In this document: positions 9,601-20,600 of the stretch, one piece after another
Position numbering within the stretch: the first letter of the stretch is position 1
How the letters are laid out: the number at the start of each line of letters is the position of its first letter
Origin: Haliotis asinina
Taxonomy: Eukaryota > Mollusca > Gastropoda > Lepetellida > Haliotidae
Length of the DNA stretch: 64,000 nt
Assembly (NCBI RefSeq): GCF_037392515.1
Contig: NC_090287.1
Span: 15,179,001 to 15,243,000 of the forward strand
Reading direction: 5' to 3'
The notes under the pieces: model-generated
The model's database searches: none
The model's input: only the letters and a program-made list of their open reading frames with translations
What the model was told of the DNA's origin: nothing
Position numbers and translations under genes: made by a program

Positions 9601-12009
9601 AGAGTGCACTAAAATCACAGTACCAATGTATGCCATGAAACAAGGACTACAGTAGAAAAGCACTGGAAAGTAGAGATACCTGGCACATCAAATGAAGGGT
9701 ACAAATCCAGCTGTACATCTTTGTGGGGCAGCACAAATGAACACCACAAAGCCTAGAAGGAAAACAAATCTTCCATTAAAAGTAACACATGGGGTCAGTT
9801 GAATCTGATTTTAGCAATATTCCAGCAATATCACAGCAAGGAACAACAGAAATGGGCTTTGTTCCCATGTGAGGGATTAAACCTGAGTCTTCAGCATGAC
9901 AAGCAAATGCTTTAATCACAAGGCTATCCCACGGAGCCACATCCAAGGTAGTAGGGCATATTGTTAAAGCACGTCCAAGGTTCAAGGGATCAATACATCA
10001 TTAATAACACCCTGCCATTAACACCTAAATTATGTGAGTTCTCCTTTCAGACTTCACACATTATTCCTCGAATTCTTCAGATCAATTTCTTGGCTGCAAA
10101 TATGCAATCATTGATGAAAATTAACAGTTTTGAATTGCTTCAAGATTCTACAATGGGTATGGGTCATTAAGTGAAAGTTGTTTTACTATAGTCAGCAAAA
10201 TTTTTAGTAAGGCAATGCTGCCTATACACACTCAAGTCAAGTGTAAGCAAACCACTGTTTGATACAATGAGCAACAGGAACCAAAAACACCAGTCAGTAA
10301 CATTAGATTGGAACCACCCTCTCCTTGTCAACCCTTGAGACAAGATAACCCATCAAAACCCAAATACCCATGGTGGACTTCAAGAAAGAAATATATTCCT
10401 TTTAGAATACATAGAGTTAATTATGTTCCCAGAATGATTAAAAATAAACACAGTTAGTAAAGAAAATTATATTAAAAAATCCAATCTGTTTGTAAAGAAA
10501 ACAAAGAATTGAGAAGACACTACCTTCAGAGTTAACAGATTAGACCAGCTGATAATGTCCTCACCTGTAACACAGGTGTATCAACAGTGTACGTCTTGAC
10601 GACAGAGCGGACACCATCTTGACCACCCCTACTCCAAACAACAGTGTTTCCACTGACATACAGTTCCTCATCAAAGTTGCTGCCACTGCTGTCCTCATGG
10701 GATGCAAATACCCACTGCTCTTTCTGTAAAACAAATAATTTCAGTAAAAGTGAAATCATCTTTATGGAAACATAGCTTATGAATCAGACTTAACATGGTT
10801 GTCAGATTCATGCCAATATTACAGTATCAGGCATCTCAGCGTACTCTGTCTAATTCGGTCTCTTTCCATCTTGGAATTCTCTGAAAATCAGTCTGAGATT
10901 ATGGTCCCAAATTCAATACTATCATTAAATCATCTCTTTATTATCCGGAGTCTCTCTATTTCGGATCTCGAACTGAAGTCTCAGCCCGACAGACTAACTT
11001 ACTATGAAAACAAAACCTATAATCCTAACTGAGTATCATGGACAGCCAACCAGCCAATCAACGATAAACTCGGCCCGACAGAATAACGTACTATGAACAC
11101 AAACACTATGATGGGAAAGGCAGACAATCCATGTTGTGTTAAGCATGTCAAGAAAGAGATCCTCCCAGTTTTTTTGAGAGCCAATAAAAAGGTGTGGATG
11201 ACTTCTTATCTCTTCACTAATTGGTTAAACCAAATTAACAGGCAGATGAAGAAACGAAAGAGGCCGATTATGCTTTTTATTGACAATGCATCAAAACACC
11301 CTCATGACCTGTGTCAGCAATGTGACCGTGAAGTATCGGAAGTGTCTAATTCGGACTTTCTTGACAGTCCAAAGGGATTCCAAATTAGACAGAGTATACT
11401 GTTCCCTACAAGACATGTCTGCACATTCCAAGGCATGTTAGATTCATGAAGTACCAAGGATATTCATTTGTGGACAACCAATTTCTTCAATTAGGTAGAT
11501 GGCATCTCAAAAGCAGGGAATAGATTATTTTAAGCTTTCTAGATAGCCCAAGTGCCATACATTAACAGTGACTTATAACTATCTTAGTGCTAAGAGAGCT
11601 TTGAAAATCCAAGGCCAGATCTTTTGGGAGATGGGAAAGAAAGATTTAGTTTCCCACACTCCTTGTGAATGTTGTAAAAGTCATTACTAGTATAGTTTGA
11701 AAATGATTTACCAAAGATGTCTGAAAGATTCATGACTCAAATGTATAATGTCAACAACTCAATTATTTGATCTCCATTAATATCAATACAATCACACAAA
11801 CGAATAGACAAAGAAAACACAATAACAAATTTGAAAATTTTTACCTTGGATGAGTCATGCAGAGAAATATCTCTGAAAGATTTAAGCAGTGGTAAGCCAT
11901 GGTCAGCATGGGCAGTATTCTGGACTTGTAGCTGGAATTTCCCAGGGTGATGTCTGCTGTATTCGCGTCCGAACGGCACAAAGTCCTGGGTTTCGCACGC
12001 AGCGATCAT
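631..12009 (-). CDS. ANAPC1: Anaphase-promoting complex subunit 1, N-terminal part (13 coding exons, 3' end off window)
   Basis: ANAPC1 is the large scaffold subunit of the APC/C ubiquitin ligase that drives mitotic exit. Coding exons on the minus strand: 12009-11845, 10723-10565, 9752-9680, 9037-8901, 8346-8267, 6866-6787, 5222-5077, 4703-4477, 4118-3900, 2945-2847, 1394-1304, 1065-1000, 780-631. Phases join without a break and total 1692 nt (564 codons); human APC1 has about 1940 residues. Landmarks matching my memory of human APC1, in order: MIAACETQDFVPFGRE at the start, DEELYVSGNTVVWSRG, YVAALPFQ, FSMLHPLDEVAPI, SPSVTNMAAV in a Ser/Pro-rich loop (phosphorylated in vertebrates), PEICFDHLWTE, FCGQQYLCFMV, CVKFEESNDLSQLIFGSVT and LVLEPSGIIVVYTG. 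These belong to the N-terminal WD40-like region. The start is the conserved MIAA methionine at 12009; no ATG in that frame lies upstream. The 9037 acceptor has a weak pyrimidine tract and is the least certain boundary. Confidence 0.93.
933..1020. repeat. Two diverged ~43-bp tandem copies including the ANAPC1 exon end at 1000
   Basis: Copy 976-1020 holds the 3' end of the exon at 1065-1000 and its donor. Copy 933-975 is a diverged duplicate (shared CACTCA..T.AGTCCT and TACACAC blocks) in which the donor GT context is lost. Confidence 0.5.
1507..2010. repeat. 56-bp minisatellite, nine copies, in the head of a SINE
   Basis: Copies start at 1507, 1563, 1619, 1675, 1731, 1787, 1843, 1899 and 1955, each opening GACCCGTGAAGGTCCCGGGG. 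They differ mainly by one G/A (GGGGTGGAAT versus GGGGTAGAAT). The unit is the 5' head of SINE family A, and the last copy runs directly into the SINE body. Confidence 0.95.
1507..2240 (+). mobile_element. SINE family A, full-length with expanded head
   Basis: After the 56-bp array come the family-A body (CGTAAGAGGCGACTAACGGG ... GATCGATGCTCATGTTGTTC ... GCTGGAATATTGCTAAGTGC) and a (CTCA)n tail. It lies in an ANAPC1 intron, antisense to the gene. Confidence 0.85.
3005..3280 (-). mobile_element. SINE family A, near full-length with one head copy
   Basis: Reverse-oriented copy: (TGAG)n, GCCGCACTCAGCAATATTCC, the family body, then a single head unit ending CACGGGTC. It shows that one 56-bp head unit is the normal state of the family. 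Confidence 0.85.
3283..3400 (-). mobile_element. SINE family B fragment
   Basis: CAATATCATGG, GGGCTTCACACATTGTACCC and CCTGGGTCTTCGGC match the reverse complement of SINE family B. It abuts the family-A copy directly to its left. Confidence 0.65.
4155..4310. repeat. GGAT-rich degenerate microsatellite
   Basis: Irregular GGATGGATGGGATGG units grade into GGAGGGAAGG. The region lies in an ANAPC1 intron and has strong purine-strand bias. The ORF read through it is low complexity and not coding. Confidence 0.7.
5236..5408 (-). mobile_element. SINE family B copy
   Basis: (TGAG)n, CTTTTAGGAATATTCCAGCC, CACATATTGTACCC and AATCAAACCCCAG (reverse B box) identify a family-B copy. It sits only about 14 bp upstream of the ANAPC1 exon acceptor at 5223. 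Confidence 0.75.
5478..6443. repeat. 70-bp minisatellite, about 14 copies
   Basis: The unit contains GACCCAAGACAACCTATCCA and TTTAGTCAGCAATGATATCA, repeated every 70 bp within an ANAPC1 intron (between exons 6866-6787 and 5222-5077). The first three copies carry a GGACAATC variant; later copies carry AGACAACC. A junction variant alternates between AGTAAC and AGCACC. Confidence 0.97.
7108..7696. mobile_element. Non-autonomous pogo/Tigger-like DNA transposon relic
   Basis: The left end CAGTTCACTCAGTCAAACTC and the reversed right end (CAGTGCACTCTGTCTAGTTT) form imperfect TIRs. Internal TCGGACTCTC and ATTTCGGAT motifs match the element at 10,837-11,401. It lies in an ANAPC1 intron. A three-copy ~30-bp repeat (GTACACGTGATGCAATTAGC) lies inside near 7370-7445. 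Confidence 0.6.
8058..8267 (+). mobile_element. SINE family A, head missing, abutting an ANAPC1 exon
   Basis: Body from GTAAGAGGCGACTAATGGGA to a CTCACCCACTCACTCACTTAC tail. The tail touches the 3' edge of the ANAPC1 exon 8346-8267 on the opposite strand, so the exon's donor GTAAGTGAGTGAG is formed by SINE tail sequence. Confidence 0.85.
9101..9440. mobile_element. 340-bp MITE with ~110-bp inverted ends (Tc1/mariner-like?)
   Basis: Left arm CAGTCCGTTTGGCTCAAAAG ... TTTCGAG (as CTCGAAAACTAAT) ... CATCATAC is matched in reverse by GTATGATG ... TTAGTTTTCGAG ... CTTTTGAGCCAAACGGACT. TA flanks both sides, compatible with a Tc1/mariner target. No internal ORF. It lies in an ANAPC1 intron. Confidence 0.7.
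9795..9945 (-). mobile_element. SINE family B copy
   Basis: TTTTAGCAATATTCCAGCAA, GAAATGGGCTTTGTTCCCAT, GGGATTAAACCTGAG and AATGCTTTAATCACAAGGCT read as family B in reverse, including A- and B-box-like stretches. The (TGAG)n tail is absent. Confidence 0.75.
10837..11401 (+). mobile_element. pogo/Tigger-like DNA transposon, internally deleted
   Basis: Ends are CAGCGTACTCTGTCTAATTC and, reversed, CAGTATACTCTGTCTAATTT, which are good TIRs. Inside is a transposase fragment on the plus strand (separate entry). The element lies in the first ANAPC1 introns. Confidence 0.75.
11093..11330 (+). pseudogene. Tigger/jerky-type DDE transposase fragment
   Basis: The frame reads GKADNPCCVKHVKKEILPVF, KKVWMTSYLFTNWLNQINRQ and PIMLFIDNASKHPHD. 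These match the mid-domain of pogo/Tigger/jerky transposases, where GKA.NPRC, KAWMTS.IF..W and LLFIDN...H are family hallmarks; the Asp of LFIDN is one catalytic acid. N-terminal DNA-binding and C-terminal parts are missing and the frame runs into the TIR, so it is a dead fragment. Confidence 0.8.
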
Positions 12010-12985
12010 ATCATCTGGCTCCAGTGTGGCAGCTGCTATCAAACACACCTGTCCACAAACAAATAAACTAGACTTTGAATGGAATTTAAAAGTGATACAT
12101 ATGAAGGAGAATTTATGGATGTCAGTATATCTTCAAAGTACATTCTTGCTCTCACACCTGGTAAATGAAAGATAAGACATAAACTTTAAAGAGCCTTTAT
12201 TCACCTGATGAAGGAATATGAAAATAACTGAAATTTGTTTCCTACAATCAACATGTTGTTGGCGCTGTAGATATGCTGGATGTGGATCACCACAATGAAT
12301 GATGGGACCCTGGGAGAGGAAAATGGCATTCCGATTCAGCAGTAACAAGGAAGACTGCAGTAATTGTCACCAAAGACATAACGAGGAAAAGAGCTTGTGA
12401 TGAATTGCTTATCACAGATTTGAAAGAAGAGCTAAAGAAAAGATAAACACTACCAGTGTCCACTCAGGGACAACCAAATCTGACCAGTGGCCACTCTGGC
12501 ACAGCACGGTTAACATTGTATATCAACTAATTAACAGGTGTGAAAACTCGGTGGCCACACCTGCAGTAGCCACTCAAAGCATAAATCTTGATTTCAGGAT
12601 CTTATGCTGTTTAAGAAGTCAGTGAAATGTCTTACATACTTACGCACAGTTGTTGATGGTTCAATTATCCATGAGACGTGAAACGAGGATACTTGGGAAC
12701 CTAAGACTGTCCACTAACCTTGACAGTATTAGAAAAGATTCATGCAGTCCTAGATATAAACGTTGAATCTTCTACAGACGAGTTAGTTGTTTGCCAGTTT
12801 GCATGTCAGTTATACTCAGACGCCGATGATACCTCCGATAATGACACCGAAAGATAGGTCCTCGGGCTGGGGGATACGACAGACAGTCACAGGTGAAAAG
12901 TTGACAACATGAATATCAAGTCTACAATTTAATACTCTTACAAAACCATCTATCATCGACGGGAGTAATGACAAAAATAACTTAC

Positions 12986-13080
12986 CTTGTCAAGTGAGAA
13001 ATATGAAAGCACACTCAATACAGCGAGTTCAACATTCAAGATCAGGGACGATTTTCATTTTTGCCTCCATATTGCTGTAA
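12986..13080 (-). other. ANAPC1: ANAPC1 non-coding first exon (5' UTR)
   Basis: The minus strand carries an excellent splice donor (ACAAG|GTAAGT) at 12986/12985. It pairs with the acceptor at 12050/12049 (TTGTGGACAG|GTGTG) that opens the first coding exon. The sequence before the donor has a stop codon and no ATG in the ANAPC1 frame, so the exon is untranslated. Its 5' end is unknown; 13080 is approximate. Confidence 0.6.
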
Positions 13081-13314
13081 CATCAATCTCGCACTTAATA
13101 ATTAGGACAGTTTGAACGAAGTAGAAAATAAATATATCAAAGTAGATACATCCCATGATGGTATGTCGTGGTAAATGATGGACATGACAACATTCTATAT
13201 ATTATTTATTGTATTTATACGGCAAATTATTGGGAATTGACAAATACTATTTGGGTAACAACTACCAAACAAGCATGTATGTTTACAATACCCCTCCAGA
13301 CCAAGCTCTTACAA

Positions 13315-13471
13315 GAGTGAGTGAATTGAGTTTTACGCCGCACTCAGCAATATTTCAGTTTTATGACTTCGGTCTGTAAATAACTGAGTCTGGACCAGAC
13401 AATCCACTATTCAACATGAGCATCGATCTGCCCAATTGGGAACGGATGACATGTGTCACTGTCAACCAAGA
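13315..13471 (-). mobile_element. SINE family A, 5'-truncated
   Basis: GAGTGAGTGAATTGAG, TTACGCCGCACTCAGCAATA, GAGTCTGGACCAGACAATCC and GAGCATCGATCTGCCCAATT identify family A in reverse. It ends in the middle of the body. It lies upstream of the ANAPC1 first exon. Confidence 0.8.
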
Positions 13472-13937
13472 CTTCCCGTAGGGAACGCAAATCTCCGCAG
13501 CTAATTCTGAACCCACACAAAAATGGAAAAGGAAAGACCGTCACCACAACTTTCTTATCTACAGCTGTATGTTCTACATCAGTCACTACTCTCACTCTTT
13601 GTGAAATTAACATTTGGTTGAATTAATGATCACTGAAGTCATGAACTGGAACGACCTCGATGTGGTGATAACAATATATAGCAAATACCGGAAAAATCAC
13701 ACACAGACTAAATGCGCCAAAATTGGGGTTTCTTTTTCAGATATTCAGAACAAAAACGTTATCTCGAAATATTTTAATCTTTGTTTAGTTTGCCTAGACT
13801 TAGGGAAAACGGAAGTTGAAAGAATATTATTCAATTCCTTCGAATACCACATTATGTATCTTTAATGTAGTGTTTTAACTCAATCATCCGTACGCGCTAA
13901 CAATCAAATGTTGTATTAAGTTTAAAGCCAGTTCAGT

Positions 13938-13985
13938 TTCACGCGCACGCGCACGCGCACGCGCACGCGCACGCGCACGCGCACA
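13938..13985. repeat. (CACGCG)n alternating purine-pyrimidine tract
   Basis: About seven perfect CACGCG hexamers form an uninterrupted alternating purine-pyrimidine run, a classic Z-DNA-prone sequence. It lies in the ANAPC1-ADPGK intergenic region, about 650 bp upstream of the ADPGK start. Confidence 0.9.
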
Positions 13986-14435
13986 GCTTCCAGCTGGACC
14001 AGGACTGGACATGATAGGCACATAACCTGGACCATCCTCCCAAAACTGTTTACCTCACATTCCACTAGCCATACTATTTTCTGTCCATCCCTTTCTGTAG
14101 TATAAAATCTGCAATTTTTTGTTTGTGACTACTCATTAGTCGGTCATTACAGACCCTGAAGCAAATATAACCAAAGAAGGCCACGCAAGTCTAGAAAATG
14201 TGGCAAGTCTAGATTTTCACAGCTTCTCTGAAAATGAGGAAAATCTCTGGGTTTCTTTTTATTGAATTTTTAATAAGTTGAAAAGTTTTATTTTATGTAA
14301 AATCTTTCCATTTCAGTCGGTTCAGATTAGCTGTTAGTGTAAATACTCACTGAAATAACGTATGAAACTGTATGGGGATGTTAGAAAATACTGTGGTTAT
14401 CACATGCGAGCAGGTGCGCGTTCAACAGAGGTCCG

Positions 14436-14608
14436 ACGGTGTATAAATCAGTCCTAGGGTAATAGCATGTACATTTACTTCCGGCAAGATCCGCAGTTTG
14501 TTTTGCTTGTTCGACAGATGACACGCACGCTGAGTTGAATAGGGGATCTTGTCATAACCGGTTCTTATCTTTGTTTGGGACTTTTTGGTTGTCGACTTTT
14601 GGCGGAAC
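14436..14608 (+). promoter_or_regulatory. Candidate ADPGK core promoter and 5' UTR
   Basis: A TATAAAT sits near 14441 and an ETS-type ACTTCCGG near 14478, followed by CpG-containing sequence up to the ADPGK ATG. Both motifs are short and could be chance. The transcription start is not determinable from sequence alone. Confidence 0.35.
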
Positions 14609-17600
14609 ATGGTGTCAACAGGTTGCAAAGCTGGTGGTGTCCTCACCATCCTCGTTGTAATAGCCGCATATTTGTTCAAGCGCCAAGCAGACGAAGCATT
14701 GCGAGAGCGGGTGCATCAAGTGTTGTCTGGGTTACTGCGGGCCGAAAGAAAGGTTCCGCATCCAAAGTTTCGGGTCGCAATCGGATTTGGAGGATGTCAA
14801 GATTTAGTTGCAGATGGCTTAGAATTGTTGGACAAAATGCATATTGGCCCACCAGACAACCCAACTCATTTCCATTCGATTGACAATACAACAGAACTTT
14901 CACAGCTGATGGGGTTTTTCTTCAGGCATGGTGCCGCAGCCGAGTAAGTACTCTTTCGTTTTTACTGTTTTAGGAGACTCTTCAGATCACTGTACGTTTT
15001 CACAATTGTGATTATGAGTTTGCATTCAGCCACTCCTAGACTGAAGTGAAATGACGGCAGCAGCTCTGGTTTCCCTGGCATAGCTCTGGTGGAAGGGTTC
15101 TAATAATGTCTAGTAATGTCTGGTGTTCAGTGCCTAATAATTTTGGGTTATTACAGAAAGTGGAGAACAACCATACTCATTCACTCATTCGTAAGGGTTA
15201 GGTCTCCTTTCTTGAACCATGGATTTGACCGATAAAATGCCCTGTTACAATTATTACAGATGTGTGGGTTAGGGTTTGATTTAGTTAATTTCCCAATGAA
15301 AATGATTGATGGAAAATGCAGTAATTTTCATAAACTGTTGAGTTCTGCATATAAAGAGGCAACGCTGTATGATAAAAGGTTAACATTTGTGTTATGATCA
15401 CTTGAATGACAAGCGCTAATTATTGTTTAAAATGCCCATAAAGTATAGAGTGATTAAGTTTACACAGCATATCTTCAGCTGTTAAGCTTTGCCATTTATG
15501 TCTGTAAAACCAGAATTATATATTATGAGTAGATCAAGTGGAAACACTGTTAATTGCAGATTTTGTATTCACATCTATGACATTATTTTGTAAATGTTGA
15601 ATATGAGTATTCTACTGGCTATCAGACAAGGTGAAGGTATGATTCCGGTACTTTATGGATGATCCAAGATACATGATCTCATTACATGGTATCGTGGTTT
15701 TGTATCTGAAACAAAACATGTACACATCTGAAAAGTTGTAACATTTCTCATGTCAGGTATGGTGTTGACCGCAGCCACTTTTATTTCATTCAAATAGTAA
15801 GATAAGAAATTAGAATGACGTGTGTCTACGTGTGTCTGGGTATTTCTTCTGAAGTCTTATCGTGTTTATCATTATCTTGACAAGGTTCTCATTGTTAAGT
15901 CAAAATTGTTTGAACTTGGGGCATAGGTGGCATAGTAATCTAACAGTCTAAGTAAACTTAGTCTCAGAATTATTCATTACACTCCTCCACTCAGTCTAAC
16001 ATTAGTAATAAGTCCTAGTAGGAGGTCACGTCAGGTAACCTTTGAGCGACCTATGACCATCCAATCAAACACACAATGGCTGAATGGATTTAACCATTGA
16101 GACAACAGCTACTGGTTAGGGTTTGGCAGGACTTATAAATTCCCTGACACTGATCTCTCAACGAATGAAAATCAAGAAAATACACAGATATTAGACCTAC
16201 AGTATGTACACTTAGGGCTTTCTAATGACATGGTTACCATTAGCCAGTATATCTACAAGGTGACATCCTTGAATGTTTTCAGCAACTGTTTAGTCCCTGT
16301 TGACAGTGTTGTAGCATGCTCCATGTGCAGCACCCAAAAGCGATGAAAAATTGCATTCAGAATCCTGCATCACTTTGGGTTTTCTTCCCACTTTCAGTTG
16401 ATAAGCCTGGTTATAACTGGAATACTGTTTAACGCAATGGTCATCGTCAGCACAGGTACTATAGAGACATACCCCTGGTGTGGTTATGTATACAGATTGT
16501 TACGGTGAATAATTTGCCGTGACAAATGGTATAAGAAAGCCAGTCAGAACTAGCAAAATATGATACTGAGAAGTCTGAAATTTTCAATTATTTTGTATTA
16601 AGCAAAAACAAAGGCAAGATACAAAAGATTCAAAACAGAGGTTACATGTACATTACAAGTCAAATCTAAATTGGTCGCAAACATAATGGCAACTCACCAA
16701 AATCTCGGTGTGAGAGTGAGAAACTGTTTTACTGAATGTAACACAGCGAGCGGTCAGGCAGTGGTTATGTAGGTTGTTGACGGAGGCTGGCAGATTTACG
16801 TACTCCTGTTAATCTGTATGTGTACCTGTTGTCAACATGACAACCAGCCTTTATATACGAAGTCACTGATTCAAGAACATTCAAGCTCTTTGCAACCATC
16901 GCCATCAACATAGAATACTCTCGTAGTCTCCCAGAAGTATGCTCTACTAATCAATACACACATTCAGCGGGAGGTAACTCTGAAGCACTACCTGAGAGCC
17001 TGCTGCTAAAGTGCAAAAAGCACTGAACATTTGTGATACGAAATATGACTAAGTAATAATTATTACTTAATCAAATCAGTAATACAATTTACAAAAAATA
17101 CAGTCTTGTAACAAGATATGTACCTTAACCCAAATTACAGAAACTTACTCAGCACCCTAAACAAGTGACAAGTCCATGTTCTGCAACCCCAAACCCAAAC
17201 CACATGTAATTGTTCCTGTTCAACTGATTGCACATGGTCTTGTGCATAGCAAAATATTTGTTATTGTGTATGCTTGTTTTTGTATGTAATGCAATCAAAT
17301 GCATCTAGTGCAATGGTATGACAGTTCCAATGACAGCACAATTCAGGATGGTCCTATCCATGAGTATGTTTCTGTATTCTGATTTTGGCTTGGGTACGTT
17401 TCTGTATGCAAAAACATACCTGGAGTACACATTTGTAGCACCCGTGCCGACAACATCCCCTTAAGCCTCATTCCTATGCCTTCTAAACAAACAGGAAATA
17501 AATTACATATTTTCAGGCGATACATTTCGAACGAAACCCTGTTCAAGGAGCTAGTAGCCAAGGCAGACAGCCTGTCACATAGGGTTTGGGCACTGGGCGG

Positions 17601-20600
17601 TAATGCCCCTGTCATGGCCAACAGATTAGCTAGAGAAGGACTGGAGGTTCTACTTGGTGCGAGACTTACCCCCAACATGGCAAAAGCACTTGATCCAAGT
17701 ATTAAAGGTAGGACTCTGTATATTTTTCATGTCTGTATTGACATATGCTATTCATCATGTTCATTGTAACAAGTGGCCAGGAGCCAGGAAGAAACCTCAG
17801 ATATGGGTTTGAATCCCAGTTCAGAGTGATTGTGCTTATAGGTCTATAAACCAGGTTTGATTTCCCACTTGGGTATAATGTGTGATGTCCATTTTTGGTG
17901 TCCTCTGCTATGATATTGTTGGAATGTTGCTAACAGCGATGTAAACACCCAACTGACTCTCACTTCTTAGTTTCATCAAAGTTGTAAACATAACACCAAT
18001 GGGTGTACCTATACAGTGCTAACTTCCATAACAGCATCATCCCTGTGAATGGATCACTGAGCACTACAACTTAAGCTGTAAGGTGCTAGAAGGTTAACAA
18101 CAGTCATGACCATGTCATCCTACCAGGTACCCATTTACTGCTGGGCGAACAGAGGCAAGTTTGAACAAAGTCACTTGTCTACAGTGATATGACATGTGAT
18201 AGCTTTGCTTCCTTGTGGGGCAGGACAGAGCTCTTAAAACCACTTTAAGAATCTAGCTGGCAAATATAATCAGCCGTTTAAGGACATTCTGCAACCATCA
18301 TAAATATGATGTTACAGCTTGTCCAAACATGCCTCTGTTCACCCAGCAGGAAATGGGTACCTGGTGGAATAAGTCATGTGACTATAACCTCTAGCACCAC
18401 GCATGCAGCTTGGGTTATCAAGGGTAATAATGATCAGATTGTAATGCTTGCCCCTCTGTAGTGCAGTACGACCAATGATATAATACTGGAAATATTAAAC
18501 CCTTCCAGATGCTTGACAATAAGAAGTTACATGTTGGAAGTATGATGAAACATGGCACTTTTCACTGTAGTTATTTTTGCTCTTTCAGTGACGGGAAAGG
18601 AGACCTCATCGGAAGACGTCCATCTCTTACTGGAATATAAAGCTGGGGCACAGTGGGGACAGTACACCGCACCACGGGCTAACAGGTAACAGTGCTCACA
18701 TTCTCAGTCCTTTGTCCTTTAGACTGTCTTTATACTTGTAATGTTTCAAATTCCTTGATATATATATTAGCTTATATTCGGTGGTAAGGTAGCCTAGGGG
18801 TTAAAGTGTTTGCTCATCATACTGAACACCCGGGATTGATTCCCCACATGGGTACAATGTGTGAAGTCCATTTCTGGTGTCCCCCAGTGGTATAAATCCC
18901 AACTCACGCACTATATTAGCTTATGTCAGTGAAACTCTCTCAGAATTATTGTTTGATGCAGACTACAGTGGATAAAAGCAGAAGTCATTGGAAACCAGTG
19001 GAAATTAGTCTTACTGAGCCAGAAATATTTCCAGTTTTGATGGAAACAAGTGTTTTATTACAAGCCATGCCTGCTCCCAGAGTACATGATATTACGGGAT
19101 GTAGATGGAGGCTGAACTATTCTGATGGTAGTTGAGCAGCACAAGGAAACACATCCTCGATATCTCCAGGGTATACGTTCCGATAAGTCTCCACTTTACC
19201 CTGGACGCATCTACGACTCTGCCCGATAAATTTATTACCTCCCTTTGCTGACTCCGCCTTCTCACAGTAGCCAATCAGCTTGGCCGCCGTTATAACTGAG
19301 ATTGCCAGTGTCAACAAAGGTAGCGGTCGCAACTTCAAAGGTTTGCTCGCAGTGCGTCCCAGATTTTAGGGAAATCATACAAACACGTTGACAGGTCCGA
19401 AACTTTAAAACAACATATGCAAGAAAGCCTTCTACCTCTTCCAGAGAACCTCTGGATGGTTTCTTTTGACAAGTATAATCGGTTAGATAATTCAAAAAAC
19501 AAAAGTGAGTTGTGATTGGTTCGCTCAACTTCCCAGCGTAGACACCTGACTGGATCAAAAGACAGTCAAGGGAGGTAATAAATTTATCAGGCAGAGCCGT
19601 AGATGCGTCCAGGGTAAAGTGGAGACTTATCGGAACGTATACCCTGGAGATATCGAGGATGAAGGAAACAGGGCTGTTAATATTTCTTGTGTGAAATTTT
19701 ACATTTGAGGTGTTCACATAGACTTTGCCTGTTCACAATTTCATTCCTTGTGGAAATAATTATGGTTTACATCATCACATGTATAATGTAGTCTAGATAA
19801 TCTGGTAAGATTAAAACAGAAAGATTCCATGTTACCTAATGTCTTGACTGTCAGAGAGATTGATGTGAGAGAAAGTTCCGGGGTCTGATTCACAAAGTCA
19901 TAGTAGTGCTACAACTCTTGTAAATCCTATGCTGTAACACAGACGAAAGACCATCATAGAACTACAGTCATTTTGTGAAATGGACCCCAGACATTTACTA
20001 CAAATGTTTCACTTTGTAGAAAATCCAGCAAAGCCAGTTTGAGCTACCAGCAGAATACCTGTTCAGAATTAGCCTTGTGCTGATGATAGCACTTGAACAT
20101 ACAGAAACAAAATCTGTTTTAAAATTATTCACTGTGACATGTTTCACTTTTTACTGTTTATTGATCATAACATTATGATCATTATGTTACGTCTAGACCA
20201 AGGTTTGCTAAGGATATAATAATTGTGGAAACACTCCTGATTTAAAGCACAGAGAACAGTGGTCTGCTTCAACAACTTCATCACAGTCATCTGCTCTCAC
20301 AAGCTGTCCTTGTTGTGTTTGTCTCCTATTTCCTGACTAATGTGATGTTGATGACAACTGTACAGCCTGTTGTCACAGAGAGAGGGTCCATCTCAAAATC
20401 ATTTTGGCTTATATTTGCAACATGGCGTAGTTTTGTGCTAGAGCAAGAAATTGACTGTGATTCAGATTTCTTCAATGTTGTAATGATAAAAGAAGTATCA
20501 TGTGTGAATCCCAAAGTGTTCAGCTTTAGTGATCATTGAGTTTGCAACCAGGAGGCATAACTGTGACATGAGTGATGTGGGTTGAAAATGAAAGCAGAAA

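Noticed and set aside
14575..14883. Alternative plus-strand frame and a minus-strand frame across ADPGK exon 1
   Set aside because: Shadows of the ADPGK frame, which has homology and a matching splice phase.
19117..19717. Open frames of 60-151 codons on the minus strand
   Set aside because: They are the MULE-like MITE and its TIRs read through; no transposase motif.
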